NCBI GenBank assembly: GCA_016271365.2
Contig: CM057458.1
Coordinates: forward strand, 197,442,501-197,506,500
Source: Neoceratodus forsteri
Lineage: Eukaryota; Chordata; Ceratodontiformes; Ceratodontidae
Direction: 5' to 3'
DNA length: 64,000 nt
Shown here: positions 19,488 through 30,652 of the stretch, piece by piece
How positions within the stretch are numbered: the stretch's first letter is position 1
Layout of the letters: each line of letters starts with the position of its first letter
Position numbers and translations under genes: made by a program
The notes under the pieces: model-generated
Database searches by the model: none
The model's input: only the letters and a program-made list of their open reading frames with translations
Told to the model about the DNA's origin: nothing

Positions 19488-21103
19488 TGTAACCCCCCTG
19501 CAAATGGGGGTTCCCAAAAGACTTCCAGGAGCTTGCTTGAATGCTCCAAGCCTGAATGGTGTTTGGCGTTTAAGCCATTTATCAGTGAGTGTTTTTAGAA
19601 CCTCTGGTACTGTCTCTTTAAGAGCTGTCTGCTTGCAGACATAATTAGTTTGTATGGGGGACTGTGTGTTTCTTTGATTGAGTACCACTCAAGCTGCTCC
19701 AATTCACTCCATTTTGCAGTCACTAGGAGTGCAAAGGAACCTATCTGAAAGATGTAACTGTTTGCCAGAAATCATTTACAGTAATTATGAAATTACAGTT
19801 TGTCTAACCTGCTTTCTTGCAGTCAGAACAGTGTCTGCCTAGTTCCCCATTCTGGTTTTGAACTGCTGAACTGGACCAATCAGTGTGGGTAAGCTAGCTC
19901 TAAAATGGTGCCTTGGACGAATCAGAACTTGGACTCATAATCTGAGCCAGCCACAAGAGGATTGTATGGGCAGTGACTCTGGGAGATGTAGTTTAGACTT
20001 CAGTGCCTTTTGGACCAACAGCAGCAGTCTATTGTGGTGACAGCCAATCCAGTCAAGAACTGGGAGGAACTCAAAGGAAGTGCCCGTTTTGTCGGGTTGG
20101 AGTTTCAGTTGAGCTTTGGCAGTGAAGAAGGAAGGAGCCCTGTGCTTTTCAGTGTGCAGTTTTAGTCAAAAACGTGTAAGGCCCAGAGTTCCGGTCTGCA
20201 GCTTGTGTAACAGCTTGTTAGGACTGAATCCGTCCTGTGAAAAGAATCAAAGGATCTCTGAAGAGTAGAAACCAGGCTCACCCTGTAGAAGACTGGAGGA
20301 ATAACTGAATTGCACTCGGTCTGTCAGGAACTGAATCTGCTGTGTGTTCTCCCGGGTATTGTGCAGTAATTGCGATCGGGATACAGATGCAGCCTGCCTG
20401 GTATAGTGCTTTCTTTTATATGGATGTGTGAAGAGGTTTGTGTACCTCAAGTGAGCCCTGCTGACATTGAAGGACCCTATCTTATTTGGAGGTCGTAGTA
20501 CTAATTCAGGGTCACTCCCTGTTGAATTGCCACATTAAATCCAAATGGAATTACTGTACTGCTGACTGTTTAATTCTCCTTTTCTCTGTGTGAAAGGGCC
20601 CCTACCAGCTGCCGCGGTTTGGACTAGCCACTAGGGCTTGGGTACCCAGGGACAGTAACTGATAGGGATAGGCCTGTGCACAGAGCCATAGGTAGATTAT
20701 TAGAGTGATAAGCTAATTGACCTGATTTCCCCCTGTCCTTGTTATATTCCCCCTAAATAAATCAGAGCTGCTTGTTTCAGCAAAGTTATACTGCCTGAGG
20801 TATTTGTCTATGTTAAAGTACTGTACTGTGATTGTTGCACTGTATCTCATTTCACAGGAGGTCCAAGTGCCGAACCAGACCTGGGGTAAGTGTATACTGA
20901 AGATAATTCTGATATATTGTGTGGGCCACTAGTGGGAAGAAAGGGGGTTGCAGTGTCCCAGAGGGCTGTGACCAAGTTAGTTTAACTATTGCAAACCCTG
21001 ACCTCTGGGTGGAGGCACCCGCCATTGGATCCAGGCCCCTCAACCTGTTAGTGGCAAATCAGGCAGGGGTAGTAGCCTGGGATAGCGCCATCTAGGGGTT
21101 ACA
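19488..21103 (+). repeat. 5' LTR
   Basis: 1616 bp, TG...CA ends with short inverted termini TGTAACCCC/GGGGTTACA. AATAAA at 20756-20761 is the likely polyadenylation signal. The 3' LTR carries the matching AATAAA at 28891-28896. Confidence 0.95.
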
Positions 21104-21106
21104 TCT

Positions 21107-21124
21107 TGGAGGCTCACCGCTGGG
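21107..21124 (+). other. Putative primer binding site
   Basis: TGGAGGCTCACCGCTGGG, starting three bases after the 5' LTR, sits where the tRNA primer binding site should be and starts with the obligatory TGG. It resembles the tRNA-Pro/Thr class of sites, but I cannot assign the tRNA without a search. Confidence 0.5.
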
Positions 21125-21189
21125 ATTGTGTGTCCTCTAGTGGCCATATTACGAACCACTGTTAAGAAAAAAATGGGTACCCGACAGAA

Positions 21190-22490
21190 GTGGCTGTGCA
21201 CCGGCTGGTGGAGTGGTGTACTGGGAGGAGATCGACCCCAAAATGCTATGCTTATCCTGGACATCCCCTGGGTATCAATACAGACACTGTGCAGGAGTAC
21301 TTTCCAAGGTGGAAGGTTTACAAAACCCTGTGGTGGTGGGTCGGCATGCTAATCTGCTCACCCACACTTTCCTGGCCCTAGTAGAGTTTAAGGATCCCAT
21401 AGATAGCTCCAAAGTGCCACAGACCATTACCCCAGAGGGAGCCCTCACTGCTTGGAGAGTGATAACTAAGGACAGTAAAGACCCGGGGGGGAATCAGCCC
21501 CCACCACTATCTGAAACTTCTGAGGAGAAATTTGCTGAATGGTTGCTGGGAGAGGGGAAAACTGTGGAGGACTTGAAGAAACTATTCTTGCCACCTGGGG
21601 GTGTTCCTCCCCCAACACCCTCTCCTGCTCCAGTGCCCGTAATGGTGGCTGAACCAATGCAGACTCCTATTTCTGCACCTGCCATTAGTCACGACTCTTA
21701 CCAAGGTTGAGGATCTTCTCTGGCACCCTCCCCACCCCCAAGGGAGGATGACTGGGAGACCTGGATAGACTATGTTGCCCCCAATTGCTAGAATGGCAAT
21801 GCTCGGAAGCCGAAAGATTAAAGAGGTTAGTAGAGCCTCCGAGGTCCCGCCCTGGCTTACCATTCAGCAAACGGGCCAGTAACCCTGAAGTGACTGCACA
21901 GGCCTATCTTGAGGCCCTGGAGAATGTGTATGGGAGCCCAGATTCTGATGAGGACCTATGGTGGAGAGTAAGAGATGCACAACAGTACCAAGGGAGTTGT
22001 TGTCTGTGTATGTATCTCGGCTGGAAAAATTGTTGCAAGAATGCCTCAGAAAAGGTAGTTTGCCAGCGATTGAACTGGACCGAACCAGGCTGGACAGGAT
22101 CCTTAAGTCTGCCCCTTCTCAGAACTGCTGTTGCTTCAGTTCGCCTGGCAGATCGACTGGAATCCCACCCTCCTATGATGAGTTAATGAGAGAAATTCGA
22201 GGAGTTGAGAAAAGACGACCTCGGGAGGGACCTGCACCAACAGCTGTGGCTATCGACCCGAGTGACTGAGGGTGACCCATCAAGTGAAGTTCAGGGCAGA
22301 GGTTGACAGTCAATGAGTGCTCTGACAAGGAAAAAGATATGCCACAATGGGGCGAACTGTTGAGAGAGATCCGGGAATTCAAAAACAGTCCCTTTATGAA
22401 GGCCACGCCTGCAAGTACGGGCCCTGACCTATATCCGACTGCATCTGCTATGGGGTGGGGTACCCACCCATGTATCTCCTGCTGATAACA
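21190..22490 (+). pseudogene. Gypsy gag with PNMA-like N-terminus and capsid
   Basis: Frames jump several times. The N-terminal part (about 21200-21600) reads HRLVEWCTG, EEIDPKMLCL, GINTDTVQEYF, VEFKDPIDSSKVPQ and EEKFAEWLLGEGKTVEDLKKLF. This is the layout of the N-terminal domain of the PNMA (paraneoplastic Ma) family: a WC motif, then an RRM-like fold. The capsid part (21785-22270) reads FSKRASNPEVTAQAYLEALENVYG, SDEDLWWRVRDAQQ, LLSVYVSRLEKLLQECLRKG and IELDRTRLDRIL, again as in PNMA/Ty3-Gypsy capsids. PNMA genes are known to derive from such Gag proteins. The start is probably just upstream of 21190 but is obscured by indels. Confidence 0.8.
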
Positions 22491-22650
22491 GCTCCAAACT
22501 CAATTCCTTGACCATGGAAGTGGAGAAACTGACGAGATGTCTCCAAATGCTTATCACACCGCAGGACAGAGATGGCACCCAGGTTTCCAGTTAGTAATAC
22601 CCCGCCCTGGCTCCCAGTGTGGCGCCTCGCCAGCTCAAACTCCAGAAAGT

Positions 22651-22710
22651 ATGTTTTGCTATAATTGTGGGAAAGATGGGCACATGAAAGGGAATGCCAG
22701 TCCCAAAAGA
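22651..22710 (+). pseudogene. Gag zinc knuckle (CCHC)
   Basis: MFCYNCGKDGHMKG at 22651-22692 gives C-x2-C-x4-H. The fourth ligand (Cys) is present in the DNA only in another frame, after a one-base shift near 22694. This is the nucleocapsid zinc knuckle, which binds element RNA. Confidence 0.8.
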
Positions 22711-22829
22711 CACTGACAAAGTTGCATATAGGCTACAAGGAGGCTTGGAGAAGAAATCAGTGGTTAAGAGGTGCACACATGATCCCAGTGAGGGCACCAA
22801 AATGCTAATTCACGCCCTTTGTGGCAAAG

Positions 22830-23122
22830 TCAGTTGCCCAGGCCCCACTACCGCCTCTCCAGACTGGTCCAGAATAGTGGGTCCCTCCATGGAGACCACT
22901 GTAAAGGTGAATGGAGTGTCTAGAAGAGCTGTATTAGACAGTGGCTCCCAAGTGACAATTATGTTCCAGGATTGGTATCAGAAGCATTTGTCAGACGTAC
23001 CCTTACAACCATTAGAAGGACTGCATGTATGGGGGTTAAGTGAGAAGGCCTACCCTATTCTGGGTATATCTGAATTTGGCTGTCTTTCCCCACCTCCGTG
23101 GCTGGAGTGGCCGAACAAGTAG
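22830..23122 (+). pseudogene. Gypsy aspartic protease
   Basis: PSMETTVKVNGVSRRAVLDSGSQVTIM has the active-site Asp-Ser-Gly at 22937-22945 in the typical hydrophobic LDSG context. It is followed by PLEGLHVWGLSEKAYPILGI, the second half of the retropepsin fold. It would cleave Gag-Pol. The frame is lost after about 23100. Confidence 0.85.
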
Positions 23123-23289
23123 AGACCCTAGCCTTAGTGTGTCCCTCCACTGGACTGTATGATGGTGTCCTTTGTTGATTGGAACAAATGCTCATGTGTT
23201 GGAAGGCTGGCACAGTTGTGTTATGAAAAACAGGGGTCAAAGACTAGTAGAGCTTTAAGAGTTCCGCTTTAATTAAGAAGGCCTATGAG

Positions 23290-24560
23290 GCACAGAGAGA
23301 TGCTGAAAAAACAGAACCAGAGGAACCGGTCGGAATTGTATGGAAGAAGGATCCTGAGTCTCTGATCCTGGCGCCAAATGCCCAGTGTACCTTACAGGGA
23401 GAGGTCCGTATCAGAAAGGATGTTAAGAATAAAATATTAATGTTGGATGCACCAGGCGATGGAAAATTGCCAGAGGGACTGCTGGTCAAGCCTAGTATTT
23501 TGCCCGCTAGAGCCCATGCTTATGCCAGAAGGGTAATGGTCCAAGTTCATAATGTGTCTAAAGAGACATTCGAGTAAACAGAGGTTGCATCCTGGCTAAT
23601 GTGCATTGTGCAGACACTGCAGTGCTACCCAGCAGCAAGAGTTCAAGGAAGAATGACAGAGTAACGCTACTTGTTTGATTTCGACTCCTCTGCCAGCTGA
23701 ATGGAAAGTGAGGATCAGTGAGAAGCTTGCCCAGAGAGACCAGGTGTTTTCTTTAAAGGAATGGGATGTGGGATGCGTGCAAGGAGCTGAGCACAATATC
23801 CGCTGCATGACGAAAGACCATTTCGTGAGAGGTCTCGCGCCTGGCACCTGCTGACATAGATGATGTGAGACGCATCTGCAAGAGATGTTAGCTGCTGGTG
23901 TAATACAAGAATCCAGAAGCCCTTATGCTTCCCCATTGTGGTAGTGAGGAAAAAAATGGAACAGTAAGGATGTGTGTGGATTATCGCACCTTAAACCGCG
24001 GACTATCCCTGATCAGTACACAATGCCCGCATTCAGGATGCTTTGGACTGCCTAAGCGGGAGCAAGTGGTTCTCTGTGCTGGATCTCCGCAGTGGGTACT
24101 ACCAGATCCCGATGGCCCTAGAGGACCGTGAGAAGACGGCCTTTATCTGTCCGCTTGGCTTCTATGAATTCATGAGGATGCCTCAAGGTTTCAGGTGCTC
24201 TAGCCACTTTTCACGATTGATGGAGCGTGCAGTGGGGACATGAACTTACTAGAGTGCCTGGTATACCTAGATGATGTTATTGTGTTTGGCAGCTCACTGG
24301 AGGAACATGAGAGCAGATTATTTAAGGTATTGGACCGACTGGAGGACTTTGGCCTTAAACTGTCCATTGATAAGTGTCAATTCTTTCAAACATCAGTAAA
24401 GTATGTGGGACACATAGTATCCACAGGAATAGAGACCGACCCAAGTAAAGTGGAGGCCTTGACCACCTGGCCACAGCCCAAAAATCTAAAAGAACTGCAA
24501 AGATTCCTGGATTCTGTGGTTATTATCGACGCTTCATCAAGGACTATTCAAGAGTGATCC
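23290..24560 (+). pseudogene. Gypsy reverse transcriptase
   Basis: Linker (about 23290-23900) then RT. Motifs are KNGTVRMCVDYRTLN (about 23950-23994), GSKWFSVLDLRSGYYQIPM (catalytic Asp in LDLRSGYYQI), DREKTAFICPLGFYEFMRMPQG, LECLVYLDDVIVFGSS with YLDD at 24264-24275, LKLSIDKCQFFQTSVKYVGHIVS and KVEALTTWPQPKNLKELQRFL. The catalytic residues are intact. The frame breaks are a shift near 24010 and a TGA near 24240. Confidence 0.92.
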
Positions 24561-24599
24561 GCCTTTACTTAACCTTACTCAAGGGTATCCCCAACCCAT

Positions 24600-24990
24600 A
24601 AAAAATACCAAAAGTCAGCGTCCCTCAAGACTGAAGAGTGTATTTTCATCCGGTGAAAGTATTTGGGCCGCTGGACTCCTGATTGTGAGACTGCTTTTCA
24701 TGAGATCATATATCAACTTACCCATGCTCCAGTGCTGGCCTATGCCGATCCAAGAAAACCTTACGTCCTGCACACTGATGCTAGCTTGCAAGGGTTGGGG
24801 GCTGTGTTGTACCAAGAGCACGAGAATGGCCTGAGACCAGTGGCCTTTGCCAGTAGAAGCCTGACCCCATCCAAAAGAACTATCCTGTACATAAGTTAGA
24901 GTTCCTAGCTTTGAAGTGGGCTATTGTTGACCAATTCCATGAGTACTTGTATGGGGCTAAAATACTAGTAAAACTGACAATAATCCTTTG
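24600..24990 (+). pseudogene. Gypsy RNase H
   Basis: WTPDCETAFHEIIYQLTHAPVLAYADPRKPYVLHTDASLQGLGAVLYQ, with the catalytic Asp in HTDAS, then RPVAFASRSLTPSKR. A frame change at about 24890 precedes LEFLALKWAI and FHEYLYGAK. The domain is directly continuous with RT, as in Gypsy pol. Listed as a pseudogene because of the frameshift. Confidence 0.9.
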
Positions 24991-25549
24991 ACCTATGTGC
25001 AGACCTCAGCTAGTTGGATGCCACTGGCCATAGGTGGCTTTCTGCATTATCTACATATGACTATGCTCTCGAATACCGAGCAGGTCTGAACCACATAGAT
25101 GCTGATGCTCTCTCCCGAGGCCTGTTCCCCAGAATGATTGGGTCCGATTGGCAGAACCTGACATTGAACTCTGCCGAAGTTTGACAGGGAGGAACAAATG
25201 TCCCACGGACGCAGTGGACTGCATGGTGGATTGCTTGGGAGCCTCTGAGAATTGCATACCTGCTGCTTATTGCCACTTTTCTGCAATAGACATTGGTGCA
25301 CTGCCTCAGCTGGACAATGACAGTATTCGTGGCTCAATCCCACGATCCCATGATCAAAGCAGCTTTAGAAGCCCTCTATGCAGGAAAAGATGTGTCCAAA
25401 TTACGCTCCACTGATTTGAGAACTGCACTGTTATACAAAGAAGGTCCTAAGTTGAAACTGATCAATAAACTGTTATACAGAGAAACAGTAGACAGAGGGG
25501 ACAAGTAGACAAACAACAACTAGTGCTGCCCACTGCTTTTGAGACTCAG

Positions 25550-26575
25550 TACTGAGGTCCTTGCACAACCACATGGGGCACCTTGGTATAGACAGAACAC
25601 TTGACTTGGTGAGATCCAGATTCTATTGGCCTAAGATGGGGGCTGATGTGGAGCAACACATTCGAACTTGTAGTCGCTAGCTTACAGAGAAAGCTTTGCC
25701 CCAGAGGCTGCCCCTTGTTAACATCACCACCAGTGCACCCATGGAGCTGGTCTGTATTGATTTTCTGAGTTTGGAGTCAGATCAAAGAAATATCAGTAAT
25801 GTGCTGGTGGTCACTGACCATTTCAGAGATATGCCCAAGCTTTCCCACCAAAGACCAGAAAGCATCCACTGTGGCCAAAGTACTTGTAGAAAACTTTTTG
25901 TTCACTATGGGGCTCACAAAGAATCCATTCTGATCAAGGGAGAGACTTTGAGAGTCGCCTGATTAAAGAGATGCTTTCTCTGTGGGGAGGCTGAAAGTCC
26001 AGAACCACTCCTTACCACCCCAGGGGACCCACAGCCTGAACGTTTCAACCGCACTTTGCTAGATATGCTAGGCACCCTGCACCCAAAGGACAAGCCTAGA
26101 TGGAGCCAACAAATTAGCACCTGGTACATGCTATAACTGCACCAAAAGTGATGCCACTGGATTCTCCCCACCACCTGATGTTTGGAAGAGAAGCTCGACT
26201 ACCAGTAGATGTGTGTTTTGGGGTCTCCTGATGGGGTTCAAGCTGACAACTATTTACAGTATGTGCAAACGTTAAAGGCCCAGCTAACTCCATGCGTACC
26301 AACTGGCTCAAACCATGGCTGCCAAAAGAAAATCTGCCAACAAAGAAAGGTATGATAAAAAGGTGAAAGCACAGGAACTCCAGGAGGGAGATCGGGTATT
26401 GCTAAGAAATCTGGGACTGCATGGCAAGCACAAGATTGCTGACAGATGGCACCATCTCCTCACATTGTAGTGGGCAAACTAGATGATCTGCCAGTGTACA
26501 AAGTAAGGCCTGAGAATAATTCAAAAGATGTAAAACAATGCATAGAAATCATTTACTGCCCATTGGACAAATCTT
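25550..26575 (+). pseudogene. Gypsy integrase
   Basis: The zinc domain has HNHMGHLGIDRTLDLVRSRFYWPKM and then TCSR followed by a TAG where the last Cys region should be (about 25565-25685). The core has APMELVCIDFLSLE (first Asp), VVTDHF (second Asp region), then DFESRLIKEM with the catalytic Glu (about 25945-25975) and GDPQPERFNRTLLDMLG (about 26025-26080), a strong Ty3/Gypsy integrase signature. The C-terminal part has LQEGDRVLLRNLGLHGKHKIADRW in shifted frames (about 26380-26450). Inactive because of several indels. Confidence 0.88.
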
Positions 26576-27320
26576 AATTGAGTCTGAGCCCCTAGAAGAT
26601 GCCCCTCTGGACCAGTGACTAGAGCTGCTGCTAAGAAAGATCAAGAAAGTCTGCACCTACAGAAGCAAAGTTAAAGTGTTCCTCCACAAGTCCCAGTTGA
26701 GCATGACTGTCAGTCCATATCGGAAGAAAGTGAGAGTGACTTTGAATACTATCCTTCTTACGAACTGAGTCAATTGTTTCGGGCAATCCCTAGTCAATAC
26801 TGGAGATGAAGCTGGGCCTTCTGGACTGTCTAAGCCCCCAGCTTCATCCCTGGAGCCAATGCTCCCAGAAAGTGAAGTGCAAAGCATCAGATCAGATGAA
26901 ATGGAATCATTGTGCATGGTTGAACTGTTTGAGCTTTCAGGGAGGAAAATGATGGATTGGGGCAGACTGGTGATACACCGAACAAGAAGAGTATTTTGAG
27001 TGCCCTGACAGTCCACTGCCAGTGTCCCAAAGCTCTCCATGCGAGCCAAATGTTGTGGACTCAGAAACTGTAACTCCTGGAGCTGAAAGTGCCCCAAGTT
27101 CTAGCCTCTCACCCCCATGGAGACTCCCTGACAAGTGAGGACAATGCTGAAAATGAGGCTCAGAGTGCAGAGACTATAACAGTTCCCCCTAGAAAGACTG
27201 GTCGAGCTGTAAAGCCTGTGGTGCACCTCAGTTATGATTCACTTGGGAGGCCTGTGGACTTGCCTCTCAATGTTGTCCATAAAGGAGTGTATGTGTCCCG
27301 AGCTCATTGCCCAAACTGAG
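26576..27320 (+). pseudogene. C-terminal extension of Gypsy pol
   Basis: Acidic, Ser/Glu-rich tail after integrase, ending in TVPPRKTGRAVKPVVHLSYDSLGRPVDLP (about 27180-27265). The basic TGRAVKPVVHLSYDSLG stretch resembles the R-P-rich tail with a tyrosine-aspartate-leucine-glycine motif found at the end of many vertebrate Gypsy integrases. I see no signal peptide or membrane segment, so no envelope gene. Confidence 0.6.
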
Positions 27321-27617
27321 CATCAGTGCTAACTCCAAGTTACTTGTGTTGCCCTCTATATGGTGCCTTGCCCCATCCAGCCCCAAGGTAACTGATAGGG
27401 AAGGGCCCCTCTTCAGGTTTCATGTACAAGAGGTAATAACTTCAGTTATGGTACAATGTGTATGTAATACTGTGTAAAGAGGACGTACTGCAATGTTTCA
27501 GAAATGTGTTCTTGGTAAATGATATATTGACTGATGATTACATATGCGAGCCTAATGCAAATGTATATGGTTGCAGTTGAAACTTATGGGTACTTGCTTG
27601 ACGCGGACGCCAAGCTT

Positions 27618-27634
27618 TCCCAGGCCAGGAAGGG
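27618..27634 (+). other. Polypurine tract
   Basis: CCAGGCCAGGAAGGG directly before the 3' LTR TGTAACC. Purine-rich stretch expected to prime plus-strand DNA. Confidence 0.6.
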
Positions 27635-29246
27635 TGTAACCCCCTGCAAATGGGGTTCCTAAAAGACTTCGGGAGCTTGCTTGAATGCTCCAAGCCTGAA
27701 TGGTGTTTGCTGCCTTAGCCATTTATCAGTGAGTGTTTTAGAACCTCTGGTACTGTCTCTTTAAGAGCTGTCTGCTTGCAGACATAATTAGTTTGTATGG
27801 GGACTGTGTGTTTTTTGATTGAGTACCACTCATGCTGCTGCCAATTCACTCCATTTTTGCAGTCACTAGGAGTGCAAAGGAACCTATCTGAAAGATGTAA
27901 CTGTTTGCCAGAAATCATTTACAGTAATTATGAAATTACAGTTTGTCTAACCTGCTTTCTTTTGCAGTCAGAACAGTGTCTGCCTAGTTCCCCATTCTGG
28001 TTTTGAACTGCTGAACTGGACCAATCAGTGTGGGGTAAGCTAGCTCTAAATGGTGCCTTGACGAATCAGAACTTGACTCATAATCTGAGCCAGCCACAAG
28101 AGGATTGTATGGGCAGTGACTCTGGGAGATGTAGTTTAGACTTCAGTGCCTTTTGGACCAACAGCAGCAGTCTATTGTGAGTGACAGCCAATCCAGTCAA
28201 GAACTGGGAGGAACTCAAAGGAAGTGCCGGTTTTGTCGGTTGGAGTTTCAGTTGAGCTTTGGCAGTGAAGAAGGAAGGAGCCCTGTGCTTTTCAGTGTGC
28301 AGTTTTAGTCAAAACGTGTGTAAGGCCCAGAGTTCCGGTCTGCAGCTTGTGTAACAGCTTGTTAGGACTGAACTGTCCCTGTGAAAAGAATCAAAGGATC
28401 TCTGAAGAGTAGAAACCAGGCTCACCCTGTAGAAGACTGGAGGAATAACTGAATTGCACTCGTCTGTCAGGAACTGAATCTGCTGTGTGTTCTCCCGGTA
28501 TTGTGCAGTAATTGCGATCGGGATACAGATGCAGCCTGCCTGGTATAGTGCTTTCTTTTATATGGATGTGTGAAGAGGTTTGTGTACCTCAAGTGAGCCC
28601 TGCTGACATTGAAGGACCCTATCTTATTTGGAGGTCGTGAGTACTAATTCAGGTCACTCCTGTTGAATTGCCACATTAAATCCAAATGGAATTACTGTAC
28701 TGCTGACTGTTTAATTCTCCTTTTCTCTGTGTGAAAGGGCCCTACCAGCTGCCACGGTTTGGACTAGCCACTAGGGCTTGGGTACCCAGGGACAGTAACT
28801 GATAGGGATAGGCCTGTGCACAGAGCCATAGGTAGATTATTAGAGTGAAAGCTAATTGACCTGATTTCCCTGTCCTTGTTATATTCCCTAAATAAATCAG
28901 AGCTGCTTGTTTCAGCAAAGTTATACTGCCTGAGTGTATTTGTCTATGTTAAAGTACTGTACTGTGATTGTTGCACTGTATCTCATTTCACAGGAGGTCC
29001 CAGTGCCGGAACCAGACCTGGGGGTAAGTGTATACTGTGAAGATAATTCTGATATATTGTGTGGGCCACTAGTGGGAAGAAAGGGGGGTTGCAGTGTCCC
29101 AGAGGGCTGTGACCAAGTTAGTTTAACTATTGCAAACCCTGACCTCTGGGTGGAGGCACCCGCCATTGGATCCAGGCCCCTCAACCTGTTAGTGGCAAAT
29201 CAGGCAGGGGTAGTAGCCCCTGGGATAACGCCATCTAGGGGTTACA
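27635..29246 (+). repeat. 3' LTR
   Basis: 1612 bp, same ends as the 5' LTR. Differences seen by eye are mainly one-base length changes in short runs (for example CCCCC versus CCCC near the start), with few substitutions (for example GCCGCGG versus GCCACGG). Confidence 0.95.
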
Positions 29247-29250
29247 TATA

Positions 29251-30652
29251 GGTAGATGAAGGAAAGGTGACGGAACAAAGTAGGTATGGAGAGGCTGAGA
29301 GAGAGAGAGAGGCATGGGTGCAGAAGGATGGGCAGAAAGCTGATATTCGGAATAGGGTTACCACCTTTTAAGAAGTCCAAAGTGGGACATTTCTTACTGA
29401 AACTGGATTTTTCGCAGGACAATATGTCATCTCGACCAACGCAACAGACATGTTTTCTTTAAATAATCAGAATTAAGACTAAGTGTTGCAATTTTTAGTT
29501 GTTTCTTGTGTTTTCTATTATTTTAAGGTATTTTAGTTAAGGTATTATAGTTTCTTGCAACATTTAGAGGAAAATCAGAAAATAATTTTTCTACTATAAT
29601 GTCAGGACATTTAGTATTTTTCATGTTTTTCTGCAGGACACAGCTGCCCAAATCAGGACTGTCCTGCGAAAATAGGGACAGGTGGTAACCCTAATTCGGA
29701 ATGAATATTTCTGCTTGATCTTCACAGTTGAGGATGTGTGGGCTGTCTGCCACAGTGCAGCATCTAGGAATGGCAAGGAACAAATTTGGAAATGGGTAGA
29801 CTTACAGAGGAAATGGTGCTTAAGAGACCGAAAGGATTGCAATTGGGTAAGTCCCAAGGGCCCGGCGTTTCACTCTTGAGTACTGAGGGAGTTGGGTCAG
29901 GCCCTGGCTGCCCCCCTGGCAGATCTGTTCAACTGGTCAGTCAAGATGGGTATGATTTCCAGAGACTGCACAATAGCAAACATGGTCCCTCTGCGGAAGA
30001 GTGGGAATAGGGGGTGATCCAGGGAATTATAGACCATTTACAGTAGCGTGATTTCCATTGCGACTGTAACCAAAGAACAGCTAGTCGAATTTCTGGAGTC
30101 CCACGGACTCCAGGATAGCAAGCAGCATGGCTTTGTGAAGGAGAATGAGGTCATGTCAGATGAACTGTGTTGCTTCCTTCAGTGCAGTGATGCAGGCTTT
30201 GACCAAGGGCCAAGCACTATATGTCCTGCACCTGGACTTGAACAAGGCCTTCAACTCTGTGCCTGACAAAAGGCTGATAAAGAAATTGGGTGACTTAGTT
30301 GTTGGGACGAAAATCAGTAGATGGGCAGAAAATTGATTAGAGGACACAAATGGTGTTACTAAATGGTACATATTCAAATGTTTGGGGGGGGGGGGTTTAC
30401 CAGCAGAGTCCCACATAGCTCAATCATGTGCCCAGAGCACTTCAATGCATTTAGTTGCAAAACAGAAGAAGGAATCCGGGGCAAGATGCATCTGTTCACA
30501 GAGTCAGGGTAGATAGTGAGGAGGGACTTGAAAAGACCTTGGATATTGGAAATTTGGCCCAGGATTTAGCAATGCACAGTGCCAAAAAGTGCAAGGTTAT
30601 GCACTTGGGGAGGGGGAATCTGAGGTCTGAATATTGCATAGACCGGGGAGGG
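29251..30652 (+). mobile_element. CR1-like LINE fragment, split by a hAT-type MITE
   Basis: Decayed RT sequence. GMGAEGWAES-like sequence leads into the MITE, then RNEYFCLIFTVEDVW, LGQALAAPLADLFNWSVKMG, SRDCTIANMVPLRKSG, LHLDLNKAFNSVPDKRLIKKLG (about 30215-30285) and KCKVMHLGRGNLRSEY (about 30585-30640). The order follows CR1 RT, with deletions and frame changes throughout. A G-run lies at 30384-30396. Confidence 0.75.
29353..29693. mobile_element. hAT-type MITE, 341 bp
   Basis: Terminal inverted repeats TAGGGTTACCACCT / AGGTGGTAACCCTA. Eight-base target duplication ATTCGGAA at 29345-29352 and 29694-29701. An 8-bp duplication is characteristic of hAT transposons. There is no coding capacity, so it depended on a transposase from elsewhere. 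Removing it restores the CR1 sequence around RNEYF. Confidence 0.85.

Larger units (their letters stand above)
19488..29246 (+). mobile_element. Complete Ty3/Gypsy LTR retrotransposon with PNMA-like gag
   Basis: Bounded by two direct LTRs of about 1.6 kb (19488-21103 and 27635-29246), each starting TGTAACCCC and ending GGGGTTACA. The target duplication is TATA (19484-19487 and 29247-29250). The internal order gag, protease, RT, RNase H, integrase is the Ty3/Gypsy order. Frames are broken by many small indels. The two LTRs are highly similar and differ mostly by one-base run-length changes, so the insertion is fairly young, the assembly has indel noise, or both. Confidence 0.95.

Noticed and set aside
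26576..27320. Envelope gene of an endogenous retrovirus after integrase
   Set aside because: No signal peptide, membrane segment or surface/transmembrane cleavage site is visible. The tail fits a Gypsy integrase extension.
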